Source: Dehalococcoidia bacterium
GTDB taxonomy: Bacteria > Chloroflexota > Dehalococcoidia > Dehalococcoidales > Fen-1064
NCBI GenBank assembly: GCA_030691775.1
Contig: JAUYDN010000266.1
Span: 1 to 7,646 of the forward strand
Reading direction: 5' to 3'
Length of the DNA: 7,646 nt
The translations under genes were made by a program, and so were the position numbers. Shown one piece after another: positions 1 through 4,663 of this stretch; within the stretch, counting starts at the first letter, position 1, and each line of letters starts with the position of its first letter. The notes beneath the pieces are model-generated. The model made no database searches, was not told where the DNA came from, and was given only the letters and a program-made list of their open reading frames with translations.

Positions 1-385
1 CTGCTGCACAGCCCGATTACCCCCAGAGCCACGGCCACGGGAGGGGTTGTGGCGCTTAATTAAGCTGGGCAGTGTCCTCTCTCCCCAGCACTCTGGTTTC
101 CCCCAGCAGGACCTCCCGACCTCCCCATATGAAAATATTGGATTTATCCTACTGTATAGGCTAATATTGCCAGTGGCACTAACAAACGAGAAAAAACGGT
201 GGCCCGCTAATTTACATCGTACAAGATTATTTTGTGTGTAACTAATGTATATTATATATTCAGGTTTTTGTCAAGACCCTTCGGGTATGAATTTTGGAGA
301 AAAACCATAAAAATAGCGGGACAAACGACAAAATCAACGGATTAACGGAATAAAGAATTATCGTGGAAAGTGGCCGGTTCCCCCG
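1..385. other. Left spacer, no convincing gene
   Basis: No open frame here looks like a real protein. The longest rightward frame (47-241) has low-complexity Pro/Gln/Ser-rich composition, no ribosome-binding site and no recognisable motif. On the minus strand, bases 59 to 1 are open after an in-frame TAA (60-62) and read LSATTPPVAVALGVIGLCS. This resembles the L-S-x-x-T-P-P-V-A segment of TRAP-transporter large permeases and could be a decayed fragment, but 19 residues are too few to be sure. Bases 1-130 are GC-rich with several CTGGGG runs on the minus strand. Bases 130-385 are AT-rich and contain a leftward promoter. Confidence 0.5.
246..274 (-). promoter_or_regulatory. Leftward sigma70-type promoter
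   Basis: Read on the minus strand, a perfect TTGACA (274-269) is followed by a 17-base spacer and TATACA (251-246), in an AT-rich setting. Predicted transcription starts near base 239 and runs leftwards off the window. No start codon with a good ribosome-binding site follows in the next 239 bases. The transcript would therefore have a long leader, or the promoter serves a gene beyond the left edge or a lost one. The -35 box is ideal and the -10 matches four of six positions. Confidence 0.5.
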
Positions 386-688
386 TTATTGAAGGACAGA
401 CTTAACCTTACTTTCCATGGTGACGTATTTATCCCGGCGGTCATCGATGGTTATGGACGTGAGAACACGGACGGCGCCCATGGTGAACGGAACCTCGTGC
501 ATCTCCTGCGCCAGTTGTAGGACCCGTGTCAGCGGTCCCTGGACGATGGTTGCCATCGGCGTGACCTGGTAGGTAATCCCCTCCGCTTTTTTAATGACAT
601 CGATAACGGCAGCAATGTACCGGCTCACACCCGTTGCTGACGGCACCAGCGGTATCACCTTCAGCTCTGCGATAACCGAGTCTCTCAT
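386..688 (-). CDS. Thiamine-binding protein, MTH1187/YqgV family
   Basis: This 100-residue cytoplasmic protein belongs to the MTH1187/YqgV family (formerly UPF0045, Thiamine_BP). Known members are small ferredoxin-like-fold proteins that bind thiamine or a related pyrimidine. The match rests on IAELKVIPL near the N terminus, the TPM-A-T-x-x-x-G stretch at about residues 43-51, HE at 64-65, and the family signature G-A-x-R-V-x-T-x-I-x-I-DDRRDK at 71-87. An alanine (A46) stands where relatives usually have glycine. The length is normal for the family. The start at 688 was preferred over an in-frame ATG at 730 because AAAGGGGGA lies six bases upstream and the family begins just before I-A-E. No thiamine gene or TPP riboswitch adjoins it, so its cellular partner is unknown. 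It is probably monocistronic. Confidence 0.9.
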   Translation of the reverse strand: MRDSVIAELKVIPLVPSATGVSRYIAAVIDVIKKAEGITYQVTPMATIVQGPLTRVLQLAQEMHEVPFTMGAVRVLTSITIDDRRDKYVTMESKVKSVLQ

Positions 689-751
689 CGTGCATCCCCC
701 TTTGAGAAAATTCCAAAACCCAAATACCAAAATACAATCCCCACCCCCTTT

Positions 752-921
752 CCCCGGAATGACGGCTTTGCCTTAAATGTCATTCTGAGTCCCGGAGTAT
801 CGTACCGATACTTCGGGTTCACGAAGAATCTCCAAGCCTGCTGAGTAGGCACGGAGACCCTTCGCCATGCTCAGGGTGACAGAATTGCGGGACTTTTGAG
901 GCAAAACCCCGGAATGACGGC
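752..921. repeat. 15-bp direct repeat flanking an inverted-repeat element
   Basis: CCCCGGAATGACGGC occurs exactly at 752-766 and again at 907-921, on either side of the 779-880 element. The GGAATGAC core matches the right terminus of the element at 7181-7276. The two copies may therefore be ends of an older element of that family, split by a later insertion, rather than a target-site duplication. They lie 12 and 26 bases away from the inner element, which is too far for a simple duplication. Confidence 0.55.
779..880. repeat. Interspersed inverted-repeat element, family A copy 1
   Basis: This 102-base non-coding element has imperfect terminal inverted repeats: GTCATTCTGAGT on the left against GCTCAGGGTGAC on the right. 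Inside the left end is a near-perfect 12-bp hairpin, with arms 791-802 and 806-817, a TAC loop and one G-T pair. The motif CGAAGAATCTCC (822-833) and the right end around CCCTTCGCCATGCTC align with the element at 3591-3700, which shows a shared family. It carries no open frame and looks like a miniature element moved by proteins encoded elsewhere, or a REP-like repeat. It lies between the thiamine-binding gene and the promoter at 938. Confidence 0.75.
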
Positions 922-937
922 AAGCCGCCGGTTTAAA

Positions 938-966
938 TTGAAATGCTAACCGATGGGAAGTATAAT
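938..966 (+). promoter_or_regulatory. Rightward promoter for the apgM-like/lysC unit
   Basis: TTGAAA (938-943) and a perfect TATAAT (961-966) are separated by exactly 17 bases, close to the sigma70 ideal. Transcription should start near 973 and continue through the tRNA-Pro locus, antisense to it, into the phosphoglycerate-mutase-like gene at 1133. This gives a leader of about 160 bases. It is the best-scoring rightward promoter before that gene. The short gap between the tRNA and the gene has no comparable alternative. Confidence 0.7.
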
Positions 967-1006
967 TACATCTGAATACGCGAGAGTCACCTGCGTTTTT
1001 TATGGC

Positions 1007-1085
1007 TGGTCGGGGCGAGTGGATTTGAACCACCGACCTCAGCGTCCCGAACGCTGCGCGCTAAACCAGACTGCGCTACGCCCCG
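1007..1085 (-). tRNA. tRNA-Pro (anticodon CGG)
   Basis: The minus strand folds into a full cloverleaf. The acceptor stem pairs CGGGGCG (1085-1079) with CGCCCCG (1017-1011), followed by A73 and an encoded CCA (1009-1007). The D stem is GCGC/GCGC with a long 11-base loop containing GG. The anticodon stem CAGCG/CGCTG encloses TTCGGGA, giving anticodon CGG, which reads CCG codons. The variable loop is AGGTC, and the T arm is GGTGG-TTCAAAT-CCACT. The C1-G72 pair is typical of bacterial proline tRNAs. The mature length including CCA is 79. Confidence 0.97.
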
Positions 1086-1094
1086 CCAGCGATT

Positions 1095-1124
1095 ATTATA
1101 TGCGGAAGTTGACCTCCAGCGCAA
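1095..1124 (-). promoter_or_regulatory. Promoter of tRNA-Pro
   Basis: On the minus strand a perfect TATAAT (1100-1095) lies about ten bases before the tRNA 5' end, with TTGCGC (1124-1119) 18 bases further upstream. Transcription would begin near 1088, leaving a leader of only about three bases before processing. It sits in the 47-base gap between the tRNA and the start codon of the plus-strand gene at 1133. Confidence 0.6.
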
Positions 1125-1132
1125 GAAACGAT

Positions 1133-2320
1133 ATGAAATACTGTGTACTCATTATGGATGGTGCCGCCGGCCTGCCACTGCCAGAACATGGCGGAAAGAC
1201 CTCCCTGGAACTCGCATGCACCCCTAACCTGGATGCGATGGCGAAACAAGGTCAGGTTGGCATGGTAAAGACGGTCCCTTCCAACCTCGAGCCGGATAGC
1301 GCCGTCGCCTGCATGTCCCTTTTCGGATACGACCCGGAAAAGTACTACCGCGGGCGTGCGCCCATCGAAGCCATGAGCCTGGGAATCCCCTTCAGTCCCG
1401 GAGAGGTGCTGTTCCGCTGTAACCTTGTGACCATCGAGGATAATATTATGGTCAGCCACAGCGCCGGGTCTATCACCACCGGCGAAGCCCACCAACTTGT
1501 GGAAGCACTCAACAGAGCGCTGGGAAACGATAACATTAAAATCTTCCCCGGTACCGGGTACCGCAGTATCCTCAAGATGAAAAACGCGCGGGGGACCGCC
1601 CGTGCGGTCTGCACGCCCCCCCACGATATTCCCGGCAAACCGGTACTGGATTATTTGCCGCGTGGCGAGGGGAGCGAGCTTCTCCTCGACCTGATGACGC
1701 GCTCGCAAGCTGTGCTCAAGGACCATCCGGTGAACCAGACGCGTGCCGCCAGGGGTGATTTACCCGCAACAAGTATCTGGCTTTTCTGGGGGAGCGGACA
1801 TACCCCGCACACTCCGTCTTTTCGTGATACCTATAAACTCCGCGCCGCCGTTACATCCGGTGTAAACTTATTGAACGGGCTCGGAAAGATGACGGGCATG
1901 GATTTACTGGAAACACCCGGTGTCACCGATGGACTGGATAATGATTATGATGCGCAGGCAAAAGCGGCGCTTGACGCGCTGAAAAACTATGATATAGTAA
2001 TAGTTCATATTGAAACCCCGGACGAAGCGGGGCACATCGGTTCGGTGAAGGAAAAGGTTGAAGCCATAGAGAAGATCGACGCGGCGGTGGTGGGCCGGTT
2101 ATTGAAATGGGGTGACGAAGCCTTGCGGGTGCTGGTATCCCCCGACCACCCCACCCCCATCCCCCTCCGGACACATACCTCCGACCCGGTACCATTTTTG
2201 CTCTGGGGTAAAGGGATAAAACCAAACGGGGCACAAAGGCTCACGGAATCGGAGGCAAAAAAGACCCTGGTGTTGATTAATCCCGGCTACCGAATAATGC
2301 GCCGGCTAATTGGAGAATAA
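1133..2320 (+). CDS. Archaeal-type cofactor-independent phosphoglycerate mutase homologue; possible homoserine kinase
   Basis: This 395-residue cytoplasmic protein belongs to the alkaline-phosphatase superfamily, apgM branch. Visible motifs are the N-terminal MKYCVLIMDGAAG with metal ligand D9, the nucleophile region D55-S56 in PDSAVACMSLFGYDP with S56 as the likely phosphoryl acceptor, YYRGRAPIEA just after, T-P-D297-E-A-G-H301, S-P-D338-H339, and H348. All residues expected for a two-metal phosphotransfer site are present. The start at 1133 matches the usual family N terminus. An earlier in-frame ATG at 1100 and a frame reaching back to 953, which would read through the antisense tRNA, are rejected, although no strong ribosome-binding site precedes 1133. 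Classic members interconvert 3- and 2-phosphoglycerate. A subfamily linked to aspartate-family genes has been proposed to phosphorylate homoserine. The six-base gap to lysC favours that alternative, and the sequence alone cannot decide. Confidence 0.9.
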   Translation: MKYCVLIMDGAAGLPLPEHGGKTSLELACTPNLDAMAKQGQVGMVKTVPSNLEPDSAVACMSLFGYDPEKYYRGRAPIEAMSLGIPFSPGEVLFRCNLVTIEDNIMVSHSAGSITTGEAHQLVEALNRALGNDNIKIFPGTGYRSILKMKNARGTARAVCTPPHDIPGKPVLDYLPRGEGSELLLDLMTRSQAVLKDHPVNQTRAARGDLPATSIWLFWGSGHTPHTPSFRDTYKLRAAVTSGVNLLNGLGKMTGMDLLETPGVTDGLDNDYDAQAKAALDALKNYDIVIVHIETPDEAGHIGSVKEKVEAIEKIDAAVVGRLLKWGDEALRVLVSPDHPTPIPLRTHTSDPVPFLLWGKGIKPNGAQRLTESEAKKTLVLINPGYRIMRRLIGE

Positions 2321-2326
2321 GACACA

Positions 2327-3544
2327 ATGGCACTAATCGTACAGAAGTATGGAGGTAGCTCGGTTGCTACTGCCGAACGAATTAAGAACGTCGCAAACAG
2401 GATTGCGCAAACTTTTGACAAAGGCGACCAGGTAATCGTGGTTGTCTCGGCGATGGGTGATACCACTGACGACCTGATTAAACTGGCAAACCAGATTACT
2501 TCTAAACCTCACCCGCGAGAAATGGATGTCCTTGTATCCACCGGCGAGCTTGTCTCCAGTGCCCTGTTGACAATGGCACTGCACGAGATGGGGTACCCGG
2601 CAATTAGCCTCAGCGGTGCTCAAGCGGGCATAAAAACAGATTCTAACTTCCGCCGTGCCAGGGTCGTTAAAGTAGATACAGAACGCATACAAGAGGAATT
2701 GAAGAAAAGGCAAATTGTAATTGTTGCCGGCTTTCAGGGTACTACTGAGGATATGGATGTAACTACTCTCGGTAGAGGTGCTTCAGATATATCGGCTGTG
2801 GCTCTGGCGGCAGCGCTGAAAGCAGATGTGTGTGCGCGTTACACTGATACCGACGGAATTTATACTGCTGACCCGCGCGTTGTCCCGGATGCCAGGCGTC
2901 TTACAGAAATTGGCTATGAAGAGATGCTGGAACTGGCTACCTATGGAAATAAAGTAATGCAACCGCGCGCCATCGAGCTCGCGGAACTTTACCATATCCC
3001 TATCATGGTGGCGTCCAGTTTCAACGATAATCCCGGCACTTTAATTCACGGAGGCGTTTCAATGGAAAACAGAAATAAAGTAAGAAGTGTTGCGTTCGAT
3101 ATGGATGTTGCCAAGATTACGGTAGTCGGTGTTCCCGACCGGCCGGGTATTGCCGCCGCCATTTTTGTGCCGCTGGCTAAAGCCGGCATCAGCGTGGATA
3201 CAATCGTGCAGAATGCCAGCATCAACAAAATCACCGACCTCACCTTCACTGTCACGCGTGACCAGATGCAGGATGCTCTCAAAGTCATCAAGCCGGTAGC
3301 AAAGCAAATCGGCGCAAAAAATGTCGCCAGCGATGCCAAACTGGGCAAGGTCAGCATCGTGGGGAGCGGTATGCAGAACACGCCCGGTTTTGCCGCCCGG
3401 ATGTTTGCCACGCTCAGCGAAAAAGGTGTTAACATCGAACTTATCAGCACTTCGGAAATCAGGATAACCTGCATTGTGGATGAAGAAAAGGTAAAAGATG
3501 CGGTGCGCGCACTGCACCAGGCTTTTGAAGTGGAACTCGGGTGA
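2327..3544 (+). CDS. lysC: Aspartate kinase, monofunctional, with two ACT domains
   Basis: This 405-residue cytoplasmic enzyme phosphorylates L-aspartate with ATP, the first step towards lysine, threonine and methionine. The kinase domain (about 1-240) shows KYGGSSV at 7-13, STGE at 71-74, TTLGRGASD at 146-154 and the nucleotide-binding stretch TDTDGIYTADPR at 173-184. Two ACT domains follow: about 256-335, with the effector motif V-P-D-R-P-G and GISVDTIVQN, and about 340-405, with NIELISTSEIRITCIV. This layout and length match the B. subtilis and C. glutamicum type, which are inhibited by lysine alone or with threonine. GGAG at 2312-2315, inside the end of the upstream gene, serves as its ribosome-binding site, with a slightly long 11-base gap. 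It is very probably cotranscribed with the upstream gene. An internal start at 3062 predicts a second product. Confidence 0.97.
   Translation: MALIVQKYGGSSVATAERIKNVANRIAQTFDKGDQVIVVVSAMGDTTDDLIKLANQITSKPHPREMDVLVSTGELVSSALLTMALHEMGYPAISLSGAQAGIKTDSNFRRARVVKVDTERIQEELKKRQIVIVAGFQGTTEDMDVTTLGRGASDISAVALAAALKADVCARYTDTDGIYTADPRVVPDARRLTEIGYEEMLELATYGNKVMQPRAIELAELYHIPIMVASSFNDNPGTLIHGGVSMENRNKVRSVAFDMDVAKITVVGVPDRPGIAAAIFVPLAKAGISVDTIVQNASINKITDLTFTVTRDQMQDALKVIKPVAKQIGAKNVASDAKLGKVSIVGSGMQNTPGFAARMFATLSEKGVNIELISTSEIRITCIVDEEKVKDAVRALHQAFEVELG
3050..3544 (+). promoter_or_regulatory. Internal ribosome-binding site and start for the aspartate kinase beta subunit
   Basis: GGAGG (3050-3054) lies seven bases before an in-frame ATG at 3062, which is codon 246 of lysC. 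Translation from it would give a 160-residue protein consisting only of the two ACT domains. This is the arrangement known from B. subtilis LysC and C. glutamicum LysC, where an in-frame internal start yields the beta subunit of an alpha2-beta2 enzyme. The internal Shine-Dalgarno is better placed than that of the full-length gene. Whether both products are made here is inferred from this parallel. Confidence 0.7.
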
Positions 3545-3590
3545 AATCGAATCACAAAAATTAGATATTACCTAGAAAATGGTCTATCTT

Positions 3591-3700
3591 GTCATTCTGG
3601 AGGAGTCCCGATCCTCCTATACTTTATCGGGACGACGAAGAATCTGGTGGTGGGGGAAAATCGCACCTCCCTGAGATTCTTCGCTTCGCTCCAGAATGAC
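3591..3700. repeat. Interspersed inverted-repeat element, family A copy 2
   Basis: This 110-base non-coding element is bounded by perfect 12-bp terminal inverted repeats, GTCATTCTGGAG (3591-3602) and CTCCAGAATGAC (3689-3700). An inner pair, CGAAGAATCT (3636-3645) and AGATTCTTCG (3674-3683), forms a second 10-bp stem. GTCCCGAT (3605-3612) and ATCGGGAC (3626-3633) form a separate 8-bp hairpin. It aligns with the copy at 779-880 in both termini and in the central CGAAGAATCT. It sits between the lysC stop codon and the promoter of the next unit, and its hairpins may help end lysC transcription, although no T-run follows. Confidence 0.85.
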
Positions 3701-3775
3701 ACCTCCATTTTCATTGTTCGTGGGTGGCGTCACGGCGCCATGATAGATTGGACATTAGATATTGTCAGAAATGTA

Positions 3776-3804
3776 TTGACGTTTTACGTAAAGTACGCTA
3801 ATAT
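3776..3804 (+). promoter_or_regulatory. Promoter of the TPR protein-gyrA unit
   Basis: TTGACG (3776-3781) and TAATAT (3799-3804) are spaced by exactly 17 bases, giving a strong sigma70-type promoter. The predicted start is near 3811, and the leader to the ATG at 3842 is about 30 bases. A perfect 10-bp palindrome, TTTACGTAAA (3783-3792), lies within the spacer, where a bound regulator could block polymerase. A chance palindrome in AT-rich DNA is equally possible. Confidence 0.75.
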
Positions 3805-3841
3805 GTCTCAACATTTCGCGGGATGAGCGTGGAGGAAAGGG

Positions 3842-4657
3842 ATGATGTATCAGGAAGAGGAACAATCCAGGGTAAGGAGGCAGTCCAGTCGGGACGCCAT
3901 TGCGCTTGCATTACAGGGGCAATGGAAAGAAGCTGTTGCTGTAAATAAAAGCATCATCGAGCTGTTTCCAAACGACGTCGAGGCGCTGAACCGTCTTGGT
4001 AGAGCATACATGGAACTCGTTGAATATAAAGGGGCAGAAGCCGCTTACCGTCGCACACTGGAAATCGATGCCTATAACAGCATCGCCCAGAAAAATATAC
4101 ATCGCTTGGCAGTGTTAAAGAAGAGTAAAGTCACTCCGCAGACCGCCACCCAGAAACTCGAGCCGCAGGTGTTCATTGAAGAAATCGGGAAAGCGGGAGT
4201 AGTACACCTGCAAAAACTAGCACCGCCTCCTGTGCTGGCGCGTATGGCCGCGGGTGATATCGTCAACATCAAGGCGAAAGGTAACACTCTGGCGGTGGAA
4301 ACGCCCGCCGGTCAATACCTCGGTGTGGTTGCGCCGAAGTACGGTCAACGTCTTATCCGCCTGATAACCGGAGGCAACCGCTACTCTGCCGCCATCGTCA
4401 GCAGTAACGAGAAAGCCGTCACGGTTATCATCCGTGAGGCCTTCCAGCATCCCGATATGGCGGGACAGCTCTCATTCCCGACGCGCGGGGTAGAAGGCGC
4501 TCGCACGGATATCACCGACCGCGGGTTGAGGCGTGAACTGGAGCAGGAGGAATCGCTGCTTGGCGAACCGGGCTACACGGTCGTGGGTGGGGAGGAAGCA
4601 GAAGTCCTGCCACAGGAGCGGACAGAGGACGAATTCGAAGAAGATACGGAGTCATAA
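3842..4657 (+). CDS. TPR-repeat protein with C-terminal beta-rich domain, function unknown
   Basis: The product has 271 residues, with no signal peptide or membrane segment, so it is probably cytoplasmic. Residues about 14-80 form two tetratricopeptide repeats: A-L-A-L-Q-G-Q-W-K-E-A-V ending in FPND, then ALNRLGRAYMELVEYKGAEAAYRRTLEID. After a Thr/Gln-containing linker, residues about 134-200 look beta-rich, with GDIVNIKAKGNTLAVE, LGVVAPKYGQRLIRLITGGNRY and AVTVIIREAF. The pattern of a buried G-x-x-x-P followed by R-L-I-x-L-I-x-G-G-x-x-Y recalls the second half of HIRAN domains, but this is a weak resemblance by eye. The last 40 residues are highly acidic. GGAGG (3831-3835) sits six bases before the ATG at 3842, and an adjacent ATG at 3845 is equally usable. 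gyrA follows after six bases, so they are cotranscribed. A protein-interaction or DNA-linked role is possible but unproven. Confidence 0.85.
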   Translation: MMYQEEEQSRVRRQSSRDAIALALQGQWKEAVAVNKSIIELFPNDVEALNRLGRAYMELVEYKGAEAAYRRTLEIDAYNSIAQKNIHRLAVLKKSKVTPQTATQKLEPQVFIEEIGKAGVVHLQKLAPPPVLARMAAGDIVNIKAKGNTLAVETPAGQYLGVVAPKYGQRLIRLITGGNRYSAAIVSSNEKAVTVIIREAFQHPDMAGQLSFPTRGVEGARTDITDRGLRRELEQEESLLGEPGYTVVGGEEAEVLPQERTEDEFEEDTES

Positions 4658-4663
4658 CATCTA

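Noticed and set aside
47..241. Rightward 64-residue open frame in the left spacer
   Set aside because: Composition is unlike a folded protein, and there is no ribosome-binding site or recognisable motif.
689..730. Upstream in-frame start of the thiamine-binding protein at 730
   Set aside because: The extra 14 residues do not belong to the family, and AAAGGGGGA is correctly placed for the ATG at 688.
953..1132. N-terminal extension of the phosphoglycerate-mutase-like gene to 953
   Set aside because: The extension reads through the complement of tRNA-Pro, begins upstream of the -10 box, has no ribosome-binding site, and the family starts at M-K-Y-x-V-L-I-x-D-G, which is at 1133.
1076..1726. 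Long minus-strand open frame opposite the phosphoglycerate-mutase-like gene
   Set aside because: The plus frame carries all family motifs. The antisense frame has none and runs partly into the tRNA. The same applies to the antisense frames over lysC, the TPR gene and gyrA.
3725..3740. TGGCG...CGCCA hairpin as terminator of lysC
   Set aside because: The stem is only five base pairs and no T-run follows.
3560..3763. ATTAGATATT at 3560-3569 and 3754-3763 as target duplication of the 3591-3700 element
   Set aside because: The copies are 21 and 53 bases away from the element ends, and a 10-base AT-rich word can recur by chance.
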